Shown here piece by piece: positions 33,509 to 41,890 of a DNA stretch of 64,000 nucleotides (position 1 is the stretch's first letter; every line of letters begins with the position of its first letter). Origin of the DNA: CBDBCU01 sp965203435 (GTDB lineage: Bacteria > Chloroflexota > Dehalococcoidia > Lucifugimonadales > UBA3495). A program made the translations under genes and the position numbers. Where the stretch lies: positions 62,001 to 126,000 of the forward strand of contig CBDBCU010000001.1 of NCBI GenBank assembly GCA_965203435.1, written 5' to 3'. Below the pieces are notes generated by a model that saw only the letters and a program-made list of their open reading frames with translations, made no database searches and was not told the origin of the DNA.

Positions 33509-34381
33509 GTGAGGATCTCGAGAGCTCCGGAGCATCGGGGGGGCGGCGGTAGCTCGCCGGTACTCCTGTTGCTGGTCTTAGTCGCCGTGCTGGCGGTCGG
33601 CGGGGTGGTGGCTTACCTGTTGCTGACCCAGAACCAGAACGCCCCCGGCGCGAACCCGGCGGCGGTCAATACGCCCTTGCCGGCGCAAAACCCGGCGGCC
33701 GGCGTCAATGTGGGCGTGAACAGCCCGCCGCAGCCGGCGGCGCCCCAAGTGGCCGCGCCTACTCCCGCCCTGCCGGCGATTCCGGCGGCCCCCAACAACG
33801 CCGCTAGGGCCCAAGCCCAGGGTTTCTGCGAACCGGAGCCGCCCCAGGTATCCTTTGGCGAAGCCCTGGACGCCGGGTTTGTGGATCTGCGCCTGCTGAA
33901 CTCGGATGTGCGTGCCTGGTACACCCTTCAGGTGGATACCGTTACCACCAGCACTACCTTTTTCTTTGCCTTTTTCGACCCGACCGGCTGCTCCCTGAGC
34001 CGCGCCGCCATTATCCGGAACTACACCCGGGCGCAGCTGATCGACAACGCCGAGGTGACGGTCTATTACCCCAACTCCCTGGAACGGACCATCAACTTCG
34101 ATAAGGCGGACGGCACCATAGTTTCCCGCCAGTTCTACGACTCCGACGCCCTGGAGCCGGCCCTGTTCACCTCTCCCATCCGCATCTCCCTGTCCCAGCA
34201 GAGCTTGGCCTTGGCCGATTCCTTGGGCCGGCTTAGCGCGGAAATGTCCATCGATCTGACCGGGCTGTCGAACGAGGAGAGCATTACCATCAGCCAGCAA
34301 AACCCGGCGGTGGTTGAGCGGGTTCTGGACGAGCTGCAAACCATTGTCGACTCGATTGAAAGCCGGCGGCCCCGTTCCTAA
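33509..34381 (+). CDS. Membrane-anchored protein, partner candidate of the tubulin-like GTPase
   Basis: I do not recognise this 290-residue protein. It has a short basic Gly/Ser-rich cytoplasmic head, one transmembrane helix (SPVLLLLVLVAVLAVGGVVAYLLL), a roughly 70-residue Pro/Ala/Asn linker and an extracytoplasmic domain of about 190 residues that is rich in beta-strand residues and has two Cys (CEPEPP and PTGCSLS) that could form a disulfide. GTG 33509 is chosen because TGGAGGT lies 5 bases upstream. Only this gene follows the tubulin-like gene before a terminator, so the two probably act together. Confidence 0.65.
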   Translation: MRISRAPEHRGGGGSSPVLLLLVLVAVLAVGGVVAYLLLTQNQNAPGANPAAVNTPLPAQNPAAGVNVGVNSPPQPAAPQVAAPTPALPAIPAAPNNAARAQAQGFCEPEPPQVSFGEALDAGFVDLRLLNSDVRAWYTLQVDTVTTSTTFFFAFFDPTGCSLSRAAIIRNYTRAQLIDNAEVTVYYPNSLERTINFDKADGTIVSRQFYDSDALEPALFTSPIRISLSQQSLALADSLGRLSAEMSIDLTGLSNEESITISQQNPAVVERVLDELQTIVDSIESRRPRS

Positions 34382-34415
34382 GAACATCCGGGCCGCCGAC
34401 CGATTAAGGAATCTA

Positions 34416-34449
34416 AAGGACGCCGGGATTGCCCGGCGTCCTTACTTTT
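34416..34449 (+). terminator. Rho-independent terminator of the tubulin-like operon
   Basis: AAGGACGCCGGG-ATTG-CCCGGCGTCCTT is a 12-bp perfect stem with a 4-base loop, followed by ACTTTTG. Confidence 0.85.
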
Positions 34450-34464
34450 GTCCCTACCCCTTTC

Positions 34465-34574
34465 CGTTGCGGCGTATCCCTCCGTTCATCCTGAACTCCG
34501 CACCCCCTCCGCTCATCCCGAACCCTATACTTTCCGCTCATCCTGAACTTGTTGAAGGATGATACGCCGCAACG
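34465..34574. repeat. Family A copies inside a locus-specific hairpin
   Basis: CGTTGCGGCGTATC (34465-34478) is exactly inverted at 34561-34574. Two family A fragments and one full core (CATCCTGAACTTGTTGAAGG) fill the interior. Confidence 0.75.
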
Positions 34575-34621
34575 AATGGGTATCCCCTTATCCCTTGCCC
34601 GGAATAGGGATACCCGCCGGA

Positions 34622-35461
34622 CTAATCCGGGTTTTCCAACCCGGTCAGCAGAGATTCGTCCATCGCAAAACTTTCCTTTTCGGTAGGGAAAGTACCCTCC
34701 CGAACCTCTTGAGCGTACTGCTCGAAAGCCTGTTTGATGACTGACCCCAAGTTGGCGTACTGCTTGGCGTGGCGGGGAACAAAGTCGGTGAACAAGCCCA
34801 GCATATCGTGCAGCACCTGCACTTGCCCATCGCAGCCGGGGCCGGCCCCAATGCCGATCGTGGGAATGGTCAGCCTTTGGGAAATAAGCCGGGCTAGCGG
34901 CGCCGGCACCAGTTCCAGCACCAGGGCATAGACCCCGGCCGCTTCCAAAGCCAGGGCATCCCGGAGCAGCTGCGCGGCCTGCTCCGGACTGCGCCCCCGC
35001 ACCCGGTAGCCGCCCAAAGCGTTGACCGATTGCGGCGTTACGCCGATATGCCCCATCACCGGAATGTCGCAGGCCACGATCCGCCGCACGCTGGGGGCTA
35101 TGCTTTCGCCGCCCTCCAGTTTGACGGTATGGGCGCCGCCCTCTTGCAGCAGCCGGGCGGCGTTGCCCAGGGCCTGGGCCGGGTCAATCTGATAAGTCAT
35201 AAAGGGCAGGTCGGCGACAATCAGGGCGTTCCGGCTGCCCCGGGCCACCGCTTTGGTATGGTGGAGCATATCCTCGATAGTTACCGGAATAGTGGATTCG
35301 TGGCCCAGCATTACCATGCCCAGGCTGTCGCCTACCAGCACCACCGGAATAGCCGCGGCGTCGGCCAGGACAGCGGCGGTGTAGTCGTAGGCGGTAATCA
35401 TCGGGATTTTTTCGCCCCGCCGCTTCATTGCGGCCAGGTCGTGGACGGTTATTCGGGACAT
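34622..35461 (-). CDS. panB: 3-methyl-2-oxobutanoate hydroxymethyltransferase
   Basis: PanB adds a hydroxymethyl group from methylene-tetrahydrofolate to ketoisovalerate, the first step to pantothenate and CoA. The 279-residue protein has all hallmarks: KIPMITAYDYTAAVLAD, VLVGDSLGMVMLGH, VKLEGG, GHIGVTPQSVN and IGIGAGPGCDGQVQVLHDMLG. AGGAGG precedes ATG 35461. The start overlaps the DUF2520 gene by 13 bases, indicating tight coupling with that putative ketopantoate reductase. Confidence 0.97.
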   Translation of the reverse strand: MSRITVHDLAAMKRRGEKIPMITAYDYTAAVLADAAAIPVVLVGDSLGMVMLGHESTIPVTIEDMLHHTKAVARGSRNALIVADLPFMTYQIDPAQALGNAARLLQEGGAHTVKLEGGESIAPSVRRIVACDIPVMGHIGVTPQSVNALGGYRVRGRSPEQAAQLLRDALALEAAGVYALVLELVPAPLARLISQRLTIPTIGIGAGPGCDGQVQVLHDMLGLFTDFVPRHAKQYANLGSVIKQAFEQYAQEVREGTFPTEKESFAMDESLLTGLENPD

Positions 35462-36351
35462 TCCGGCCTCCTGGGTAGTTGACCCAACATCCGGCGGAGT
35501 TCGGCGGCCGCCGGGGAATCGGCTCCAGCCGGAGCGGTCAAGTTCAGAGCTGCCTGGGTCAGGGTCAGGTACAGGTCGGCCAATTCCGGCCGTTCCCGGG
35601 CGATGGCTTGCCAGTGGGCTTGCAGGGTAGCCATATCGCCGCGCACCGCCGGGCCGGTCAGACTGGCCGCTATCCCCAATTTTGCGATATTGTCCAGAGT
35701 AGCCCGGGCCAGCGGCAACAGGGCGGCCAGGGCCTGCTCCGGGTCTAAACCGGCCGCCTGCGCCAGTTCTGCCGCCGCCTGTAGCAGTGCCGCCAGATAG
35801 CCGCAGCCCATTACCGCCGCCGCATGGTACAACGACCGTTGCGCGTCCGGAATAGTTATCGGATGGCCGCCCAATTCCCGGGCCATCGTCTCCAGATACC
35901 CTTGCAGCCAATCCTGTCCCGACACGGCAAAAGTTGCCCCCTCCAGCCGGGCCAGGGCTTCCGCCGGGTCAGTCAAGCCGGCAAAGGTCTGGAAAGGATG
36001 AAAGGCGCCGACCACTGCGCCCTGTTCTGCCGCCGCCTTCAGCAAATCCGTCCCGGCGGCTCCGCAGCAGTGGATCGCTGCCTGGCCGGGCTGCCAGTTA
36101 ATGGCGGCGGATACTGCGGCGATAGCCGCGTCCGGCGTGGTGATAAAGACTACTTCGGCGGCGTCGGCTACGGCTTGCGGCGTAGCGACGGCTCGGCCGG
36201 CGGCAATGCGGCCGGCCAGCCGCGCCGCGGCCTCAGGACGGCGGCTGTGCCAGGCGACTACCGGATACTGCCGCCGGGCCAATGCCAGAGCCAGGCCGCT
36301 GCCCAATGCTCCAATGCCAATAAAGCCGATCGACCGCCCCGCGCTATTCAT
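35449..36351 (-). CDS. Rossmann-fold DUF2520 protein, possible ketopantoate reductase
   Basis: A 300-residue NAD(P)-binding protein. The Rossmann start IGFIGIGALGSGLALALARR is followed by a short central part and a C-terminal DUF2520 domain with GAFHPFQTFAG and the helical tail LPLARATLDNIAKLG. It overlaps panB by 13 bases downstream and the P1 peptidase stop by 8 bases upstream. DUF2520 proteins resemble PanE, and panB coupling suggests it reduces ketopantoate to pantoate; that role is inference. ATG 36351 has GGGAG just upstream. Confidence 0.82.
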   Translation of the reverse strand: MNSAGRSIGFIGIGALGSGLALALARRQYPVVAWHSRRPEAAARLAGRIAAGRAVATPQAVADAAEVVFITTPDAAIAAVSAAINWQPGQAAIHCCGAAGTDLLKAAAEQGAVVGAFHPFQTFAGLTDPAEALARLEGATFAVSGQDWLQGYLETMARELGGHPITIPDAQRSLYHAAAVMGCGYLAALLQAAAELAQAAGLDPEQALAALLPLARATLDNIAKLGIAASLTGPAVRGDMATLQAHWQAIARERPELADLYLTLTQAALNLTAPAGADSPAAAELRRMLGQLPRRPECPE

Positions 36352-37348
36352 CTGCCAACTCCCGGACTGCCGGGATGCCGCCCAAGCCCTCCGCCGTTGC
36401 CACCGCCCGCAGCACGGCTTGGGCGGTAACTTCCACCGCCGCCGCGCCCAAGACGGTAAGGTCAATAGATGCGGCGGATTGAGTTTGACCGGTAGCCAGG
36501 GCAAACATCGTGTCGCCATCCCGCATCGTGTGGCAAGGGCGGATGGTTAAAGCCAACCCATCGTGGCTAATCCGGGCCAGGAAATTGGCTTCCTCTTTGG
36601 TCAACCCGGCATCCGTGGCAACCACGCCGATAGTAGTGTTGCTTAAAGGCCCGGCATCATCCTCCGCAGCGGCGCGACCAGCGTCCAATTCCTTTCCGGT
36701 CAGCCAATCCATGGTGCGGACAAAGCCCGGCCCGGATTCCCGCCGGGGGCCGGCCAAAATCTGCCCGGTACGATGGTCAAACACATCCCCATAGGCATTG
36801 ACCGCCACCAGGGCGGCGACGGCAATGTTGCCGGGCAAAGTCAAGACGGCGCTGCCAATGCCGGCCTTTACCGCCCGCGCCAAACCCAGGGCTTTGCCGA
36901 CGGTAGCCCCGGTTCCGGCCCCGACGCTGCCCTCGGCTACTGGCTCCGGCCCGGCGGCAAGGGCGGCGGCATAGCCGGCGGCCGCATCCGGCCGCACCGC
37001 GGCGGTTATCAACCCCAAGTCAAAAAGGATGGCGGCCGAAACTATCGGTACCAAAGCCGGCCCCACTTGCAAGCCAATACCCTGCTCCTCGAGATAGCGG
37101 ACTACCCCGGCGGCGGCGTCCAGGCCGAAAGCGCTGCCGCCGCTGAGCAGCAAGCCGTGAATCCATTCCACCCGGCGCATCGGTTGCAGCAAGTCGGTTT
37201 CCCGGGTGCCGGGGGAACCGCCGCGTATCTCCACGCCGGCCACCGCCCCGGTACGGCAGAGAATAGCCGTGCAGCCAGTAGCGTTGGCCCGGTCGGTGTA
37301 GTGGCCTCCTTCCAACCCGGCAATGGCGGTCAGCGTAGTATTCAGCAC
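36344..37348 (-). CDS. P1-family (DmpA-type) self-processing peptidase
   Basis: A 334-residue N-terminal-nucleophile hydrolase of the DmpA/BapA family, which cleaves itself and then acts as an aminopeptidase or amidase. GGSPGTRETDLLQP, LLSGGSAFGLDAAAGV and the processing region PLSNTTIGVVATDAGLTKEEA, where a Thr or Ser becomes the nucleophile, are present. GTG 37348 is used because GAGGAG lies 8 bases upstream. It is first in the operon with DUF2520 and panB. Its natural substrate is unknown. Confidence 0.9.
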   Translation of the reverse strand: MLNTTLTAIAGLEGGHYTDRANATGCTAILCRTGAVAGVEIRGGSPGTRETDLLQPMRRVEWIHGLLLSGGSAFGLDAAAGVVRYLEEQGIGLQVGPALVPIVSAAILFDLGLITAAVRPDAAAGYAAALAAGPEPVAEGSVGAGTGATVGKALGLARAVKAGIGSAVLTLPGNIAVAALVAVNAYGDVFDHRTGQILAGPRRESGPGFVRTMDWLTGKELDAGRAAAEDDAGPLSNTTIGVVATDAGLTKEEANFLARISHDGLALTIRPCHTMRDGDTMFALATGQTQSAASIDLTVLGAAAVEVTAQAVLRAVATAEGLGGIPAVRELADE

Positions 37349-37729
37349 GCCCCATTCTCCTCGGGATCGCAAGCCGCCGGCCCGGCCCAGCGGAAGGGGG
37401 GCAAAAAGCAAGCCGCGCCAATCCGCGGCGCGGCGATAAAGTGCAACGCAAAAAGGGCAACCGCTTCAATTTTGGCCGTCTCGGTCAACATCGGATCCCA
37501 GCGGCCCGCCGGATTTAGCGGATAAAAGGTTTGCCGGACGCTAACCCCCCTTGTCGGGTGGGTTGCGCTAACAATCTTACGGGGGGACAAGGCTGGTGTC
37601 AAGGCGGGTTGATTGTTCCGGTTCTGTTCTGTTGGAGGTTACTCATCCTTCAACAAGTTCAGGATGAGCGGAGTGGATACCCCCAACAGGCGGATTGAAT
37701 ACCCCCCAACAGAACGGATGGTATTTCCC
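37349..37729. other. Intergenic region with an attenuator-like hairpin and repeats
   Basis: On the minus strand, GCCGCGCC-GCGGATT-GGCGCGGC followed by TTGCTTTTTG (37405-37435) looks like a terminator or attenuator about 60 bases before the P1 peptidase. A 49-codon minus-strand frame starting MLTETAKIEAVAL ends in TGA overlapping the GTG start (GTGCTGA); it spans the hairpin and could be a leader, but nothing about it is recognisable. Repeats occupy 37628-37688. Confidence 0.35.
37628..37688. repeat. Family A core with partly inverted flanks
   Basis: CTGTTGGAGGTT before and ATACCCCCAACAG after the core CATCCTTCAACAAGTTCAGG are imperfect inverted copies; a further CCCAACAG lies at about 37706. 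Confidence 0.6.
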
Positions 37730-38989
37730 TCACAGCAGCGGCGGGGCCGCCGCGGCCGTTTCCTCCTCGGCAATCAGTTTTTCGGCGTAGCTGATTATCT
37801 TTTCCTGCCGTTGCACTTCGGTATCCCGGCTTTCCAGATAGAGGCGCAGGACTTGCAGCGGCTGCAAGCCTTCGGCGTCGTCGCCGGCAATGCGGGGGCG
37901 GCGGGAGTTTTCCACTTCCCGGCTAAGGGCGGCAATATAGTGGGCCGGGGCCAAAGCTTCCCGAATTTCATTTTCCCGGAGCAGGGGTTCCGCTTCCGCC
38001 GGCAGCTTTATCCGCACCCTCACTACAGCATCAGCAATATCCCGCCGGGCAATGGCCCGCAGCACGGCCGCCGTTGGGTCCGGCTCTCCCGGCGAAATGG
38101 ATACCTCAATGGTAACGAAAGGCCGGGCTTGGACCGGCTGAAAGCGGAAATCGGTCAACCGCTGCCCCCGGGGCGCGGCCGGATCCAAATCCACAACGCA
38201 AAAGCCCTTTTCATCCCCCTCCTCGGAAAAATCCACCCGCTGCAAACTGCCGGAATAGACCACCATCGGCGGCTCCCGGCGGATTATCTGATGTTTATGG
38301 ATATGCCCCAGGGCAACATAATCCACTTCCGGGCGATGCACCGCGCTGGCCAGCAGCACATGGTCATTGCCCAGCATCATTGACTTTTCCGTGCCGGTGG
38401 TAGCCCCGTTGATAGTTACATGGCCGGTCAAAATAGCCGGGATAGCCGGATCCAGTTCCGCGATGCGGGCCGCAATGCCCTCGGTCATCCGCCGTTCCAA
38501 TTCCGCCCGCACTTCATCGATATTCAAGCCCCGGGATTCCTCGCGGGTCAACATTCCGCCCCGGCGCGGCCAGGGCACGGCGATAACCTGGAGCGGCCCG
38601 GCCGGCGTGACGATGGGATAAATCTGGAGGTTGCTGCCGATGTGGACGCCCGGCACGGCCAGGGTCGGGAAAATTTCTACGGCGTTGGCCCGGCTACTGG
38701 CATTGGGCAGGTCGTGATTGCCCACCAGCAGAAACACCGGAATTCCGGCCGCTACCAAACGGCGGATCCGGCGGGCAAACTCCCGCTGGTGGGTTTGGGA
38801 CGGGTCGCGGCCCTTATACACATCCCCGGCCAGCAGCGCCAAATCCACCCCTTGGGTCAGGGCAAACTCCGTTACTTCGTCCAGGGAACGGAGAAAATCC
38901 CCCAGCCGGGTAGAAAGGCCGGTAGCCGGATCGAGGCGGCCATAATTCTCCACGCCAATATGCAGGTCGGAAAAATGCAGGATACGCAT
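37730..38989 (-). CDS. SbcD/Mre11-like DNA repair nuclease
   Basis: A 419-residue calcineurin-like metallophosphoesterase. Metal-site motifs are FSDLHIG at residue 6, LAGDVYKGRDPS near 56, LLVGNHDLP near 88, TGHVTINGA near 160 and LGHIHKHQ near 200; the GxHxH motif and the capping domain match SbcD. It would open DNA ends and hairpins with the SbcC ATPase. No sbcC gene adjoins it. Given the many long palindromes in this window, an SbcCD-type nuclease is notable. ATG 38989 follows GAGGT. Confidence 0.88.
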   Translation of the reverse strand: MRILHFSDLHIGVENYGRLDPATGLSTRLGDFLRSLDEVTEFALTQGVDLALLAGDVYKGRDPSQTHQREFARRIRRLVAAGIPVFLLVGNHDLPNASSRANAVEIFPTLAVPGVHIGSNLQIYPIVTPAGPLQVIAVPWPRRGGMLTREESRGLNIDEVRAELERRMTEGIAARIAELDPAIPAILTGHVTINGATTGTEKSMMLGNDHVLLASAVHRPEVDYVALGHIHKHQIIRREPPMVVYSGSLQRVDFSEEGDEKGFCVVDLDPAAPRGQRLTDFRFQPVQARPFVTIEVSISPGEPDPTAAVLRAIARRDIADAVVRVRIKLPAEAEPLLRENEIREALAPAHYIAALSREVENSRRPRIAGDDAEGLQPLQVLRLYLESRDTEVQRQEKIISYAEKLIAEEETAAAAPPLL

Positions 38990-39149
38990 ACGCAAACCTC
39001 TAGTGGCCGGAGGACGGCGGCCTAATGTCCATCGGCGATTATACCCGATAGGGCGGGCGGCTAGTATCAATCATTGACAAGAGCCTAGCCGGTCAATAGA
39101 ATTAGCCCAGCCTTAGGAAAGCCCATCCTCAAAATCGCAGGCGGGTTAG

Positions 39150-39851
39150 ATGACTACCATCAAGCAGCTGTATTCCCTCCAGGAAGTGGACTTGGCCCTG
39201 GACGAAGTCAATGGCCGAATGGCCGAAGTCGAGCAGGAACTGGAGGGCCGCCTGTCCCTGGGCCGGATTGAGGAAGCCCTGGAACAGGCCCGCAGCCGGT
39301 TACAGGAAATCCAGTCCCTCCACCGGGATTCCCAAGGGGATTCGGCCCGGCTGCGGGAACGGGTGAACTACTTGGAAACCCAGCTTTACGGCGGCGATAT
39401 TGTCAATCCCCGGGAGCTGGAAACCCTGCAACTGGAAGTCAACAACACCCGGCATCAGCTGGAACAGCAGGATGTGCGCCTGCTGGAGCTTTCCCTGCAA
39501 GCCGAGGATACCCGCAGCCGCATTGAAACCCTGGAGCGGGATTTGACCGACACCCAAGCCGCGTGGGAAACCCGCCAGATGGAACTGTGGATTCAGCTCG
39601 AGGAGTTGACCGAGCGGCAGGAAACCTTGACTAAAGAGCGGGAGAATATGGCCTCCGGGCTGGATGCGGTGGAGTTGACCCGCTACGAGGGACTGCGGAA
39701 AAGCAAGGGCGGGCAGGCGGTGGCCCGGGTAATGCGCGGCCTGTGCCAGGCTTGCCGAATGTCTCTGCCGACCCAGCACTTGCAGCGGGTGCGTTCCGGC
39801 CGCCAGATGGTGCTGTGCAACAGCTGCGGGCGGCTGTTGCTGCCGGGGTAG
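39150..39851 (+). CDS. Coiled-coil zinc-ribbon protein (C4-type, CdsZ/DR0291-like)
   Basis: A 233-residue protein. Residues 1-170 form a long antiparallel coiled coil with VNPRELETLQLEV in the hinge, and the C-terminus is a zinc ribbon with C199, C202, C223 and C226 (CQAC ... CNSC). This is the widespread zf-RING_7 family, whose members bind nucleic acid or act in stress; the precise job is unclear. It is transcribed toward rnpB, which begins 190 bases later. Confidence 0.88.
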   Translation: MTTIKQLYSLQEVDLALDEVNGRMAEVEQELEGRLSLGRIEEALEQARSRLQEIQSLHRDSQGDSARLRERVNYLETQLYGGDIVNPRELETLQLEVNNTRHQLEQQDVRLLELSLQAEDTRSRIETLERDLTDTQAAWETRQMELWIQLEELTERQETLTKERENMASGLDAVELTRYEGLRKSKGGQAVARVMRGLCQACRMSLPTQHLQRVRSGRQMVLCNSCGRLLLPG

Positions 39852-40005
39852 TGTCCCTTATCCCGGTATCCCGGTCAACCGGATTGCCCTTGTTTGGTAG
39901 CGGCGGTTTTGGTACCGGCCCTTTCCGGTCAACAGCGGGATACCGATTGCCGTTTCCCCTTTTGCTTGCCGCCTTTTCCCCACGAAACCGCCTTTCATTC
40001 CCGAC

Positions 40006-40034
40006 TTGCCATTCCGCCATGCCTGTGCTAGATT
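40006..40034 (+). promoter_or_regulatory. rnpB promoter
   Basis: TTGCCA (40006-40011), a 17-bp spacer and TAGATT (40029-40034) preceded by TGC. The expected RNA start, about 7 bases on, coincides with the 5' strand of P1. Confidence 0.7.
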
Positions 40035-40040
40035 AGGCTT

Positions 40041-40531
40041 GGGAGCGGTTGGGCAAACCGGGTGACCGCCGCGGTGGGGAGCAATTCCTGCCGGGGAGGA
40101 AAGTCCGGGCTCCACCGGACAGGGCGCTGGGTAACGCCCAGGCTTCGGCGGCAAGCCCCTGGGTAGCCGCCGGGGACGGAAAGTAGCACAGAAACATACC
40201 GCCGCCGGCTTTAATGACCGGTGGGCTCACTGGCCTCATCGGCAGTTCGGCGGTAAGGTTGAAATCGGACGGTAAGAGCGTCCGGTCGTTGCGGCGACGC
40301 AGCGGCGGCTAAACCCCGCCTGGAGCAAGGCCGAATAGAGGGACCATGAGTGTCCGGCTCGTCCCCGGGTTGGCCGCTGGACCCCGATGGCAACATCGTC
40401 GGCGCTATTCCTGATGGCGCTGAACGGCGGCAGCGTCTCCGACACCGCCGCCGGGGGCTAGATAGATGGTCACCATCCCGTTTGACGGCGGGATACAGAA
40501 CCCGGCTTACAGGTTGGCCCGGCCCGCTCCC
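40041..40531 (+). ncRNA. rnpB: RNase P RNA, bacterial type A
   Basis: The catalytic RNA that matures tRNA 5' ends. Core elements are plain: GAGGAAAGTCCGGGCTCCAC at about 40096 (P4 strand and J region), GGGCGCTGGGTAACGCCCAG, ATAGAGGGACCATGAG, TAGATAGATGGTCACCATCC and ACAGAACCCGGCTTACAGG (P4 partner). P1 is formed by GGGAGCGG at 40041 and CCGCTCCC ending at 40531, which sets the ends to within a few bases. Length about 490 is longer than most type A RNAs, with extended P12 and P17-like arms. Confidence 0.95.
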
Positions 40532-40589
40532 TTTACCCTATTGCTTGCCTTAATTCCCCGCCCCATCCCGGGGCCGGAGACGGAAACTT

Positions 40590-41363
40590 ATGGTACGAAC
40601 TAACGATACCAAGGCCAAACTGGCCGCCGGCGCGGTAACTATCGGCGCCAGCATCAACTTTTACGCCCCGGGACTGGTGGAGCTTTACGGGGTGATGGGC
40701 TTTGACTGGGTCTGGATTGACTGCGAACACGGCTCCTCCAACGATTCGGAAACGGAAAATATGGTGCGGGCCGCCGAACTCTACGCCCTGACCCCCATCG
40801 TGCGGATACCCAATGCCTACCCGTCCACCATCCTGCGTTTCCTTGACCGCGGCGCGCAAGGGCTTATCGTCCCCCACATTTCCACCAAGGCCGAGGCGGA
40901 AAGCGTAGCCCGGGCCGCCCGCCACTATCCCGAGGGCGACCGCAGCAGCGCCACCGGCGGCCGCACCAATCGTTTCGGGGCCGGCCTGCCCACCCCGGAA
41001 TACTATGCGGCGGCCAATCGGGAAACCCTGGTTATCGTGATGATTGAAACCCCGGAGGCGGTTGAAAATGTGCCGGAAATCGCCGCCGTTCCCGGCATTG
41101 ACGCCCTGCTGGTCGGCAGCAGCGACTTGACCCAGACGATGGGCATGGCAACGCCGGAGCAGTTGGACGCCGCCATTGACCGGGTTATCGCCGGCACCAA
41201 AGCGGCCGGCAAGTTTATCGGCGTGGCCGGAGCGGGAATGTCCCTGAATAACCTGCCCCGCTTTCAGCACTTCGCCGGCCGGGGCGTGCAGCTGCTGTCG
41301 GTAGGCACGCAGGATATGATTCGCGGCGGCGGCGACGGTTTCTTAAAGGCAATGCGGGGCTAG
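40590..41363 (+). CDS. HpcH/HpaI-family aldolase
   Basis: A 257-residue metal-dependent class II aldolase of the HpaI family, which cleaves or forms 4-hydroxy-2-oxo acids. WIDCEHGSSNDSETENMV holds the catalytic His region, RIPNAYPSTILRFLDRGAQG is the phosphate/Arg loop, and VMIETPEAVENVPEI holds a metal Glu. GSSDLTQTMG completes the site. Natural substrate is unknown; this family is often multicopy in SAR202-like genomes. It starts about 60 bases after rnpB ends, and GGAGA precedes the ATG. Confidence 0.9.
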   Translation: MVRTNDTKAKLAAGAVTIGASINFYAPGLVELYGVMGFDWVWIDCEHGSSNDSETENMVRAAELYALTPIVRIPNAYPSTILRFLDRGAQGLIVPHISTKAEAESVARAARHYPEGDRSSATGGRTNRFGAGLPTPEYYAAANRETLVIVMIETPEAVENVPEIAAVPGIDALLVGSSDLTQTMGMATPEQLDAAIDRVIAGTKAAGKFIGVAGAGMSLNNLPRFQHFAGRGVQLLSVGTQDMIRGGGDGFLKAMRG

Positions 41364-41457
41364 GGCCATTGCCCATTAACCGGATAGAACTTTCGGCAAT
41401 CTGACCCGGCCGCCGCGGCCCTTTTTCCGGAGAACGGCCGGAACTCGCCTTATCCCG

Positions 41458-41733
41458 TCAACCGCTATCCCCCAGCCCGAACAGGCCCAGCAGTTCCGCC
41501 CGGTTCAGCCGCGCCGACAGGTCTAACGACACATCGTCAATAATCTGGTCAAAAAGTTCCTGCTTGCTTTCCAGAATGGCATCAATGCGTTCCTCAATGG
41601 TGCCGGTGCAGGAATACTTGATGACATTGACTTTGACCGTCTGCCCCATGCGATGGCTGCGATCCTCGGCCTGCCGTTCCAGGGCCGGGTTCCACCAGCG
41701 ATCCAGGTGAAAAACATAAGACGCCTCTTGCAG
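41458..41733 (-). pseudogene. C-terminal remnant of a SNF2-family helicase
   Basis: About 92 residues match the end of a SWI2/SNF2 helicase: ASYVFHLDRWWNPALERQ, motif VI DRSHRMGQTVKV, then GTIEERIDAILESK and LLGLFGLGD at the natural C-terminus. Homology stops abruptly upstream of 41733; preceding codons do not continue helicase motif V (GGVGLNL). Some 800-900 residues are missing, so the gene was cut, most simply by insertion or deletion when the neighbouring island arrived. Not functional as a helicase. Confidence 0.85.
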
Positions 41734-41890
41734 GAAGTCACCGGCCGGTAGCCGGCCACCGGCATCCAACCCACCTACGATTGGATTGCCGGGGAACTGG
41801 CAAAGCAAGGGGCGGCCGGCCGGCTAACCCCGGCTGGGGTCGCCGGGCCGGCCAACCGGCCCTAGGCAAGCCGGGGGTAATCAAGCCCGT

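Noticed and set aside
37342..37488. Small minus-strand gene (MLTETAKIEAVAL...) overlapping the P1 peptidase start
   Set aside because: The GTGCTGA overlap is suggestive, but it has no ribosome site, no recognisable domain, and spans a terminator-like hairpin; kept only as a possible leader in the region note.
40041..40531. Short open frames within the RNase P RNA region
   Set aside because: The region is fully explained by the RNase P RNA, with all core helices present.
41747..41864. Plus-strand frame ending PTYDWIAGELAKQ...NRP as remnant of a ketopantoate-reductase-like gene
   Set aside because: Too short and too weakly similar to support a call; it may be chance coding in GC-rich boundary DNA.
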